A DNA stretch of 64,000 nucleotides, from the NCBI RefSeq assembly GCF_028389875.1, contig NC_084678.1:17948899-18012898 (forward strand). Reading direction: 5' to 3'. The translations under genes were made by a program, and so were the position numbers. The notes beneath the pieces were generated by a model that saw only the letters and a list, made by a program, of their open reading frames with translations, had not been told where the DNA came from and made no database searches. Numbering within the stretch: the first letter of the stretch is position 1; every line of letters starts with the position of its first letter. Positions 25,101-34,881 of the stretch are shown here, one piece after another. Source of the stretch: Rhea pennata (lineage: Eukaryota > Chordata > Aves > Rheiformes > Rheidae).

Positions 25101-26037
25101 TGAAATAAAAATCCAACAGCTTTATATCGTGCTTATCAAGTAGTTTCATTTACTCCACAAACTTAAGACTGCAGAAAACACTCGATAAAATCTGCCTCTC
25201 CACTCTCCCTAGGGGAGGGACTCACAGACGTGGCACTGGTACAAAGCCCTTGCAGAAGGCCTGTGTTACAGGCACCTCACCTTGTCGAGCGCCTTCGTCC
25301 TCGTGTAGCCACTCTTCTGCAGGATGGCCCACGCAATCTCCGTGTCGTTGACATTCATTTGGCAGCCGTAGGTCTCCAGGTACACTGCAATAAAGACACA
25401 GCCAGGTGCAATGCACAAACCTCTCTTGACTATCTCGCACGCACGCTGTTCCCATGAGCGTTCAAGAGAAGCTCAGTCTCGCCATCGGCGAGCTCCCACT
25501 CATGCATCACATAAGCTACTTCTGCTTCCAACCCGCGCAGAAAGGGCAAGCCGAAACCACAGACGAGCCCTGCCCGTGTCGCCGGGACGCGGGAGCGCCT
25601 CCGAGGGTGTCGCCCCGCGGCTATGCCGCAGAGCTACGGCTTTTGGCGCGGCGAAAGCCGCCTGCCCCGGGGCCCGGCAGCGGGAAGGCCCGGCCGGGGA
25701 GCACCGCGGCGGCGCCGCGGCCGCACGAGCAGGAGCAGGAGCACCCGGGGCCGGGGGCACCCTCCTCCCACAGCCCCCTGCACGGACCTTTCCTGGGCGC
25801 GGGGGCAGGGCCGGCCGCCACGCACGGCCCCGGCTCGGGCAGCGGCTGGGGCCCGCCGGGCGGCGGCGCGGCCCCCGCGAGGAAGTGCCGCAGGTCGGGC
25901 CCCGCCGCCAGCGCGGCGCCGCCGCGGCCCCGCTCGCCCGCCGCGCCGCGCGTCTCGCGGGCGGGCGCAGGGCGGGGGGCGGCGGCGGTCCGGAGGAAGG
26001 GCCCTGCCGCCGCCAGCGTGCGCCGCCACGGCTGCAT
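19120..26037 (-). CDS. CDK5RAP1: CDK5RAP1, mitochondrial tRNA methylthiotransferase
   Basis: Radical-SAM enzyme that converts i6A37 to ms2i6A37 in mitochondrial tRNAs (known function of the family). Coding exons on the minus strand, in gene order: 26037-25788, 25384-25281, 24837-24803, 24050-23950, 23761-23551, 22712-22592, 22288-22058, 21824-21727, 21613-21558, 21450-21320, 20324-20175, 19488-19348 and 19200-19120. All phases agree, giving 569 residues against about 600 in human. The start [20 protein letters not shown] is Arg-rich without acidic residues, fitting mitochondrial import. The N-terminal methylthiotransferase domain has cysteines at about C91 (ETYGCQMN), C127 (LLVTCSVR) and C165 (ILGCMAERL). 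The radical-SAM cluster motif is C240-C244-C247 (GCDNMCSYC). A C-terminal TRAM region follows and ends in SHSAACC. The intron after exon 7 has a GC donor. The end of exon 1 is the least certain point: its donor reads GTCCGT, chosen because it restores RKVYLETYG as in human. Confidence 0.96.
22052..22057 (-). promoter_or_regulatory. CDK5RAP1: Non-canonical GC splice donor in CDK5RAP1
   Basis: On the minus strand exon 22288-22058 ends in GGATGAG and the intron begins gcaagtgt instead of gt. The rest of the site (GAG before, aagt after) fits the strong consensus that GC-AG introns usually have, and the next exon (from 21824) continues the conserved FPDEVLQLI. A GT-only gene finder would misplace this junction. 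Confidence 0.85.
24415..24484. repeat. Perfect 35-bp direct duplication
   Basis: The 35 bases at 24415-24449 (starting tttcccagaaacatatttcc) are repeated without change at 24450-24484, inside the CDK5RAP1 intron between exons 24803-24837 and 23950-24050. With no differences between copies, the duplication is recent or an assembly artefact. Confidence 0.97.
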
Positions 26038-26330
26038 GGCTGCAGGCCCGGGCCGGGCGGGCTCCGGCCGCGCTAGGCCCAAGGGCAAGGCCGCGTTGCC
26101 CTGGCGACGGCCCCGGCCGGGGGGGCGGAAACGCGAACGGACCCGCCGGCGCTCCCCAGCCAATCGCGCGAGGCCGCCGCCCCGCGCGGGGGAGCGGTTC
26201 CCCGCCCGCCCGCCGCCCCCGCGCTGCCGTTCCGCGGCGCTGCCGTTCCGCGGCCCGGCGCCCCCCCGGGCAGCGCTGTAAACGACACGCGCGTTTTCCC
26301 TCGGCAGAAGGGATGAAAATACCCCCAAAG
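26038..26330 (-). promoter_or_regulatory. CDK5RAP1: CpG-rich promoter region of CDK5RAP1
   Basis: The sequence upstream of the CDK5RAP1 start codon is dense in CpG and GC boxes (ggggcgg-type), lacks a TATA box, and has a CCAAT motif at 26160-26164. This fits a housekeeping promoter. The region continues through coding exon 1 down to about 25560. The transcription start was not placed. Confidence 0.6.
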
Positions 26331-26518
26331 CATTCCCCAGAGCGCCTCTCCCGTCGAGAAAAGCGCTTTCAGGAGATTTTTACAACACCGCTGTTGCTTA
26401 ACGCTTGTAATTTCACCATGAAAGTTCTAGCAGAAAGGTTCAGAAGACAAAGCATCCTCTGCTGTATGTGAAATGCAGTTAATAACAACAGGAGCCATCT
26501 TCCTGCACATCTGCTTGC

Positions 26519-26524
26519 TTTATT
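26519..26524 (-). terminator. BPI: Poly(A) signal AATAAA of the BPI/LBP gene
   Basis: AATAAA on the minus strand (tttatt on the plus strand), about 215 bases after the stop codon at 26741-26739. It is the first such signal after the stop and gives a short 3' UTR. It lies about 480 bases before the CDK5RAP1 start codon on the same strand. Confidence 0.7.
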
Positions 26525-26738
26525 AGCCACCAGCAGCACGGGGCAGCGTTTCACTGCCTGCGCAGCTGCCCCAGGCTGAGGCAGGAGCAGAGGCCGGGGA
26601 AGGACAGGGCCGGGTCCTTAATGGACGGAGGACGATCCCCAGGGGCAGCGGAGGAGCCTCCGGTCTGAGCCCCGGCGCACGCTGCTCCCGGGCCGCCCCC
26701 GGCTGCCCCACGAGCAAGGCCCCCCCGTCGCCTCATCT

Positions 26739-29700
26739 TCATCCTCTGCGCTCATAACTGACGTTCGCTCCGAGCAGCAGGAAATCCTGGGGGACAGAGA
26801 AAGGGCAGCGGTAGCTCCGATATCCAGGGCCCGCTTGCGGGCGCTGCCCGCGGCCTCCTCCCGCTCCCCGGGCCGCGCCGCTGCCAGCATGCCATCAACC
26901 TCCGCTCGCTATAGAAAGTGCCGCGGGAAGCTTAAAAGCTGCCGGAAGGCGCAGGGCGGCGCCGGGACGCGGCGCGGAGCAGCCCCGGCCCCGGCGAGGG
27001 GACGCCGGCGGCGTTTCAGCCCAGCCCCGGCGCCGCCGTCTCACCTGGTGCGACTGCATGACGATGTCGGAGAGCCGTATCCTGTCCGGCAGCGGGAGGG
27101 GGAAGCCCTGGCCTAACCGTGCTGGAATGAGACGACGCACGGGGCTGTAGGGGGGCGGGAAAGGGGCGCACGGGGCTGCGCAAAACATCGGCCGCCTGCT
27201 GCCACCCCGACCCTTCTCCTCCCTGCCACGTCCCAGGGCAGCAGAGGAACTGCCCCGCCAGACCCCGTGCCCAAGGGGCTCGGGAAAGCATTGGGATGTG
27301 CATCACACTCCTTGTTTCCATCCCGTTCCCTTCTGGATGAAGGTCACTGTGTGGAGGGAGGCTCCACGCTGCACCCCCGGCTCTGAACACCCCTCCGCTC
27401 GCACCGCCATTCCCCACTGCGGGTTTCACCCACGTATCGGGCCTGGCCCCACGGATTTTATTAGCGAGCTGGGTCTGCTGTGATGAAGCAACCCAGTCTG
27501 TGCTTATTCCAGCACCCCCGTTCCCCCAGTAGGTCGTTACCGTTGAGACGTGGCAGCAGGATACTGGAAGCAAGTATGTTCATTATTGACTGCAGTGTTC
27601 GCACCTGGAGACATGGAGAGAGGGGAAAGAAGGAGCTATAAGCTTGCAAGAGAGCAAATGACCAGGCAACTGCCAGATAGTTAGGAGAAAAGGAGACCAG
27701 GGATGGGGAATGAGCATGTGCTTTGCCAGAGACCAGCCACTTGCTGGGGCCGTGCCGGTGGCACGGGAGCATGGAGAAGGCACACTGCAGATGGCAGCAG
27801 GAGGTGGCTGCACAGTGTACAGTCTGCGCCCAGTCCCATGGTGAGGGAAAGCCAGGACAGAGTTGTGTAGCTGCAGCTCATGAACCGCACAGACCCCGGG
27901 AAGGGGCAGAGCATCGCAGGTGGAGACAGGTGGGCTCAGGCCAGACATGCACTCCTGCAAGCCTGGCCCAGCAGCATGGCCTCAGGGCACCATCTCTGCA
28001 CCTCCTGCCTGCACCAGTGGACACCAGCTGCAGGGAAGCAGCTCGCCAGCCTTCTGAGCCTGCACCTCCGGGCACGAGCTCTTCTGAGGGCAACTCACCT
28101 GGAAAGGGCCAACGTCCGAATGCTTCAGAGACAGCCTCAGCCTGCGGAGATACAGGAGAGCACGCTGAGGCCTCCCTAGAGGAGACGTTCCCGCACGGCC
28201 GCTGGTGCTGCCTGTGCTGCTCCCGCTCCCTGCGCATCCAGCTCAGCGCAGCCACAGCAGGTCCCTGCTTCCAGAGCCTCCCCATCCCGCCCCACCCAGA
28301 GCTCAGCCACCACCCCCAGCTGCTGCACCCATGCCAGGCGCCCCGGCAGCTTTGCCAGAGGCACAGGGCGAGCTCTGCCCCGCTCTCCCCCTCACCTGCC
28401 CACCGTCAGGCTCCCCACAATGCGGCCGGACTTCACATCGATGCTGGCGGACACGTTGGCTGTCTGGGGAGAGAGCGCAGAGCTCCAGTGACTGCCCCAC
28501 ACCTCCCCAGTCCAGCGGGAGTCCGGGGGGACAGCTCAGACTGCAAAAAACCGCAGTGAGGCTGTTGCGCACCCGTGGGCATGTTTGCACTCAGCGTCAA
28601 AACCTGAATTTATGAACCATGGTATTTTTCTGTTGAGGATGCACCCACTGCACAAAGAAAAGCAGCAGAACAGGCTAGTTTTGGAAGTACTTCACCACTT
28701 CTCCTAGCAGGAGTGGTATGGGATTGCTGAATACCACCGAAGAATGCTTCATAGCTCAGACACCGAGGCAGAGTGGAGAGCTCACAAGCGCCCAGGGCTG
28801 CAGCTGCATGAGCTGTTTCCCTGTTGGGGTGGTGGGCAGCCAGCACAGCAAGCTGTGCCCTGACTCACCAAGTTGAGGAGGAAGAGGGGAGCCAGGCTGG
28901 AGCTGGGGAGGATGGCGTAAGCTTGGATATCCACAACTGGCTGGAGCGAGAGACCCTGGGGGCCAATGTTCAGGAAGGGGGCAGCAGGGGTGGATAGCTT
29001 GAGCTTCATGAGCATGTCAGGGTACATCTTCTCCAGCTGGAACGAGCAGAGGGGGTGGTCAGAGGAGCAGCACGTTTGCAGGAGCACGCTACAGCAGTCC
29101 AAGAGCAAAACCCACCGCGGGCCCCAACAGCCGGCCGCAGCCACGCTGCTTCCCGTGCCGGCAGCCCGGCACACGCAGGGTCGCGCTCCCAGATAAACCG
29201 TCCTGCCGGTTCCCACCCCGCCGCTCACCTGGGGGACGAAGGCTGAGAAGGTGGAGGTGTTCAGGTGGAAGTCGAGGCCCTTGGGGATCTGCAGGAGGGA
29301 GAAGGTCGCTGCCAGGGCGGCTCAGCGAGACCGTGGGGACGAGCCTACCGGGGAGCTGGGGCGATGTCGGCCCCTCGGCTCCGCCGGAGCTGGACGCCCA
29401 CGTCCGCCCCTCACCATGGAGTCGGTGAGCTCGAAGACCAGGGCCCCTGCGGCGTGGTAGGCCAGGCCGGCCGTGTTGAAGAAGTAGCTGGAGACTCCGA
29501 AATAAACCATGCGGTCATGGTCTGTCGGGAAGGCGAGTAGCGGAGGAGGGAAGGGCACGGCGGAGCGGTGGGCCAGGGAGAAGAATTCGCCCTGGAGAAG
29601 GAGGGAAGGGTGATGCCGGCAGGCAGAGCGAGGTGGGAATCACCCGCCCACCTGGGCTGGGAAACAGCATTTACCGCAGGCGACCAAACCCCGTCTCCCA

Positions 29701-32700
29701 CTGCCTCCCGCAACGGCATCGGCCAAACCGAGCTCACCTTCAGGTCCGCGTCCAGGCATTGGGCGGTAGCAGCCGGGGGGGCCACCAGGGAGTAATCAAT
29801 CCCAACCACAGCATCTATCTTGGCGGTGACTGTAAAACAGGAGGCAGAGCGATGAGCGGGACGGGCGCGGAGGGGAAGGCCGGGAGGAGATTGCTTCCTG
29901 CCCAGACTTCCCAGTGCAACCACACCGTACCAGCCACGTGCGTCTTCTCTCAGAGTCTCTTCAGAAGAAGAAAATACATTTCCCTCCCCACTCTGCTCCT
30001 CAGTGCTGCAAAAACTCCCGGACCTGAGAAGCAGCCTGGGTCCCCTTGCTGAGGACGAGCCCCGAGCATGGCTCTGGCTGCGTGTGCCGCCTGCGCCTGG
30101 GGACTCTCGGGTGCACAGTGACAAACCTCTGCTGGCAGTGTTCAACGGCTCTCAACATGGGTGGGGAGAAAAAGGGAGCTGGGGAGGGGGCAGAGGGTCG
30201 GACACCGTCCCCGTGCTCAGGGAGACCCTGGGCAGTGCCCTCGCAGTACCTGGCAGGGTCTGGAGGTAAGGCTGCAGCTTGCTGTGGACAGAGCTGACCA
30301 CGTTTTCACAGACCTGGGGAAAAAAGGCAAAGTTTAGCACCCGCAGCTCTGTTTGGGGTGACTGAGCCGCCCCCTGAGGTAAAAGCCTCAGACACAGTAT
30401 CTGTGTTGCTGCCTAGTGCTGTTTTTATTCTTTGTAAAAGCTTGCTTAGATAGCAGAGCACACTGACATTTGTGTCTGTGCATCAGGCGGCAAATTAAGT
30501 GCCCAAAATACATACAGAGTTTATACCTGCAAACATCTGCTCACGACAAGCTCCCCATACACAGTTTAGCGGTACCAAGGCCCTTTGAAGGGATCCCAAT
30601 TGGGCCCTTAAGATTTTCCCTGCAGTCTATGCTGGAGTGAATTGTGCTGAGCAGCCAACAGCTCAGCTTAAGCAGAGCAACAGAAAGAGTTAATCCATCC
30701 CTGCAGGGGCAGGAGGATGAATAACTGTGCCAAAGACCAGCAATCGTGAGTTCACACAGCTTGGTGCTGCCAGGACAGAAGAGCATGTCCCTCCGCTGCT
30801 GCCATCCCCCATCCGCAGGCAAAGCCTCAGCACTGCTGGGAGATTTGAGAGCAGGCTAAACACTGGCCCAGGAAACCTGCTGCAGGGAACAGTCCTGCAG
30901 ACAAATGAGATAATCTGCCAAAGGTCTCTTCCAATCCTGTTCCCATAACAGCATGGGAACTGCCACGCTGGATCAGACCGTCACCCGTCTGATCAAGGAT
31001 CCAGCCTGCAGCAGCCAATAACGGGATGCAAAGCGTTGGAGGAGCAGCGATGATGCTGACTGCAAAGCAGCCAGGTGACCACACAGAGCCAGGGAGGAAG
31101 AGGAGGCAGAGCCTTTGGCAGAAGGTCACTGCTGCTCACTGTCCCCCAGCCAGTGTTCATCCATCCATGCTGGAAATGCCCCCATCGCTTCCTGGAAGGG
31201 ACAAACCCCCAGGAGGGCTCCATACTGGAGATGGCAAAAGTCCAGGGCAGCCCCAATCTGGCAGAGAGCCATTCTCAGCTGCTTAACCACAACAGCATCA
31301 CGCAGCAGAGCACGTTGGGCAGTGCTAGCAGGAGGCCAGGAGACCTGATCCCTCCTTCACGCGGGAGGGCTGCAGCCCCTTGCCTGGCAGGCTGGGACAC
31401 CCACCAGTTTCATTGCTGCAGTGGGACCAGCACAGGCAGGCTGGGAGGGGAGCAGCAGAAAAGCTGTTTACAGCAACCAGGTCCCTTGTGCCTCTGGTGG
31501 CAAACAGACTTTCCAAGGCTCACGCAGGGCACTGGGCTGCCAGGGCCGGGAGCCGCTGTGCGGGACAGAGCAGAACCCAGAGAGTCCTGCTGCGGCACCT
31601 GCCCAGCCCATCGCCGTGCACTTGGGCATACTCTGCCCTCTCCCTCCCCTCCCCTTGCACGGCCCCCTCTCACATTGGAAAAGGTACTTGAGAAACTTGC
31701 GTTTGGCAAAAGGGGGCTTTGCTGCACTGTCAGAGGAGCCGAGAACACGAGAGCCTGTCCGGATTTCCACAACTGCCTTCCTTCCAGGAGGTGAAATAGC
31801 TAAAAAGGCCTACTCTGCTTGGCCCCAGCTTAGCTCCTACTGCCAGCCCATCTGCTCCCACAGCTCCCAGGTGGCCCATAAAAAGCCACTAGATGGCATC
31901 CGAAGTAGCCAAATGCTCCTGGATCAGGACTCGGACCTGCTGCAGAAGTGGGATTTGCTTGTTCTGCAATTGCCTCCTTCCTGAACAAGGTTCACATCCA
32001 GAGAGGTTGTAACTCCTGCCAGTTAGCCTTGTAGTAATTATTGCGAACAGCTTGTTTTCATGTCTTATTGCAGGTTTCCTGCATGTAGGCTCTTGTACAG
32101 AGCTGTAGGTACCAGGGTTTCCCTGATGCACCCCATTAAAACAAGATGGCAAGTGTCTGAAATCCATAGATGAGAATTTCTACCCCATTGCTCCCAAATG
32201 CATGTATGAGTGCAGGCCATTGAAAGGACAGCTCTAATCAGGTTTCCTCTGTTACAATGAGCTTGGCCGAGGCATAAGATCTAATTAACTGACCACATGG
32301 AAAGAAAAGCCTTTGTTAATTAGGAACCAATTATATTAGGCATTGGCAAATGTTGCAGCTTTAGAATTCAGCCTGAGCCACACAATGCCAAGGGGACTGC
32401 AGCTCACAAGTGCTCATTGCTCATGGTTTTCACCAAACCGGCAATGTGCCAGCATGCTCTGGCTCCAGCAAAATCTGCATGTGTGACAGGAAGAGCTCAG
32501 ACCACATCATTTACAAGCGAGGACTAGAGATCAGCAGGAAGCCTGGAGCTCAGCCCTCCTTGCCTGCCATACCTTGCTCTCTAAGATCCTCCTGAATGTG
32601 GATTCGATAGCGCTGTGGAAGAGGTTGTAGAGCCAGCTGTGGAGAAAAGCACCAACAGATACAGTCATTCTTCCTCCAACTCAGGGAGGGCTGCAGAAGT

Positions 32701-34812
32701 GTTTGCCAGGGAAAGGCTGACCCTAGAGATGCGAGACAGTGGGGAATGTTATTCCCATGCCAATTTGGAGTCTAGCTTTGTCTAAAGGGTTTACATTTGC
32801 AAACAGACCTGCTTACAAACAATATGCATACAAATGTACTGACTGCCTGAAAACTTCTCCCTTAAATGTGCAACCACAGTAGAGCAAATCTGGACCATGT
32901 TTAAGTTTTCAATTGCATCTCTGGATGGAAATTACATTGGAAGAGTCCAGAGGCAGCTGGGCAGTGGTGTGGAAGGGTGAGTAGACCAGGGGGCTAAAGG
33001 GTAAGCAAGGTGTAGCAGGTGCCAGCGTCCTCTTCCTAGCACCAGGGCCTGAAAGCCATGCCATGCTGCCCATCATATTCCCATACCAGATGAGCTAATA
33101 CACAGAATTTCTAGGCTTTAACAGTGAAGTTACGTACCCAAGCTTGCCTGAAAAGTGTACACGAACACTGGAGATGTGAGTGCTGCAGTCGGATGTGTCA
33201 GCAGTGGGTTTCCCAGAGGCGTCGCTGCCCAGCTTCAGGCCGATTTTGACAGAGAGATTCTCAACCTTCAGGTCAAACGAACCATGGTCCCTACTGTAGG
33301 GAAAATGAGAAAGGGGGCATTTTTCACTGGAGTCCACTGGTGGGTGGACTCCAAATCAGCCAGAGCTTTCAGATGGATCTAGCTCAAGCTTCCCCTTGTA
33401 GAGGGCATCTAGAGAAGATAAGACTTCTAAACTCAGCCCCCAGACTTCAGAATGGGGGGGGGAACAATCCAGATCCAGAGTGGGAAATGCAGAGTGAAGC
33501 ATGTAAGTGACTGGAAGATGCTCTCAGAGAGCCACAGGGTACCTACATGAAATGCACCTTCACCCGCCAGTTCCCATCCACCTCGGCGAAGGCGTTGGAG
33601 ATGGAGACTTGCAGGCCCACGTTGGGGATTGGGGAAATCTGCGAGTTCGGCAAGTGGAAACTGCGAAGGGCCAAGCTAAAAATAAAGAAATAAGAGGAAA
33701 AGGACTCGAGAGGTGGTGCCTTGACCCCTCGCAAGCCTTGCTGCTGAGGGAGCTGGGCCCGAGGAGCCTCAGTGCTGGCCATCGACTGCTCTCCGCAGCC
33801 CCTGTCAGCTCCCACTGGGCTGGGCTTGAAGTGCAAATGAGCTGCTGTTTCAGTGACTGCAGGGACTGTGTTTCCAAAGGCATCGCTTCAGTTCGCATTC
33901 TGTCTAGTGCATCACTGTGCCAAACTCACCGCTTTGAGCTCAGTTGCGCAAAAACTGCTTGCACCCAAATTGCTGTAACTCTAGTTCCCCTTTCCCCTGC
34001 ACCAGGCAGGAAGGGTTGGAAGCAGGAGTGTCCCAGCCCACTCTGAAGACACGGATAAGGTCTCTGGGGTGTGGTGGGGAAAGGACCATGCTTGCTGCTC
34101 CGGAGGCACCGCTGCCCCTTCCCAAGCCTCCTGTGCCGTGCGCAGGCAGGAGAGGAGGGAGGCGCTTGCTGGGCTCACCTGGAGATCTCATAGCTCACTT
34201 TTCCTATCCTACGCACTCGGAAGTCCCCTGAGATGTCTGGCAACTTCAGTTGACTGAGCTCCTTCTCCAGGGCGGTGACCCCGTGCTGACGAGCTGCAAG
34301 GGACATGGGGAAAACATCACCACCACATGCTTTCTGGAGGGGCTGGAAGCATGTATTCTCCAGGTGCACAGTGAAAGCATCAAAAGAAACACCAAGCCAA
34401 CGACCTGGCTCGTTTCCACCAGAGTGGAGACCCCGGTATCTTGAGAGCTAACGGTGGGGCAGAGCCCTGCGAGCACACGGGCTGCAGGACGCACTGCCTG
34501 GGGTCTGCCCGCAAGCCCTGGGGCAGGCAGCGGCCGGGCAGCGCGGGAGAAGGCAGCTGGCCCCCATCTCCCTCCAGCACGCGGGAGGCCCCCGGGCACC
34601 ACGCTGCTCCGCCTCCACGGCGAAGCTGGAGGGAGCCCAGGCCCCCGGGCCGGGCTCTGCCCACCTGCAAGAGGGGAAAGTCGGGGGCCAAACCTACCGT
34701 AGTCCAAGCCCGCCTGAGTGATCCTGACCACGAAGCCGGGGTGCACGGCCCTGGCCAGCGCCAGGCACGCGGCCAGCGCCACGCAGGCCAGCGCTGGGCT
34801 CCACGCTCCCAT
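26739..34812 (-). CDS. BPI: BPI/LBP-type LPS-binding protein, complete
   Basis: Secreted innate-immunity protein of the BPI/LBP family, which binds lipid A of bacterial LPS. Fifteen coding exons, minus strand: 34812-34698, 34293-34179, 33675-33547, 33293-33138, 32636-32573, 30313-30250, 29829-29738, 29591-29415, 29288-29229, 29036-28869, 28463-28396, 28141-28099, 27604-27541, 27121-27045 and 26786-26739. Phases agree throughout and give 479 residues (human BPI 487, LBP 481). Residues 1-22 form a signal peptide (MGAWSPALACVALAACLALA). Then comes the family start HPGFVVRITQAGLDYG, the N-terminal BPI domain with the disulfide cysteines at about C156 and C195, a proline-rich linker and the C-terminal domain ending DFLLLGANVSYERRG. 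Two 64-nt exons are typical of the family. Parts resemble BPI (DHDRMVYFGVSSYFFNTAG), others LBP (LGWLYNLFHSAIES); synteny beside KIAA1755 favours BPI. The LPS-binding tip is less basic than in human BPI. The gene looks intact. Confidence 0.92.
30945..31035. repeat. Possible old interspersed repeat fragment
   Basis: The piece around 30950-31030 (catgggaactgccacgctgg, then atcagaccg and a short direct echo gatcaaggatcc) resembles from memory a dispersed sauropsid repeat with the wording 'ggccatactggatcagacc'. It lies in the 2.3-kb BPI intron. The family could not be confirmed without a repeat library. Confidence 0.35.
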
Positions 34813-34874
34813 CCTCGCCGCCCCACGAGGTCGGCCGCCTGGCGCGAGCTGCGGCGCTGCCTGCTCGCGCTGCA

Positions 34875-34881
34875 CTTTATA
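34875..34881 (-). promoter_or_regulatory. BPI: TATA box of the BPI/LBP gene
   Basis: TATAAAG on the minus strand, 63 bases before the start codon at 34812. A start of transcription near 34850 would leave a 5' UTR of about 40 bases. No other TATA-like word lies between it and the ATG. Confidence 0.75.
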
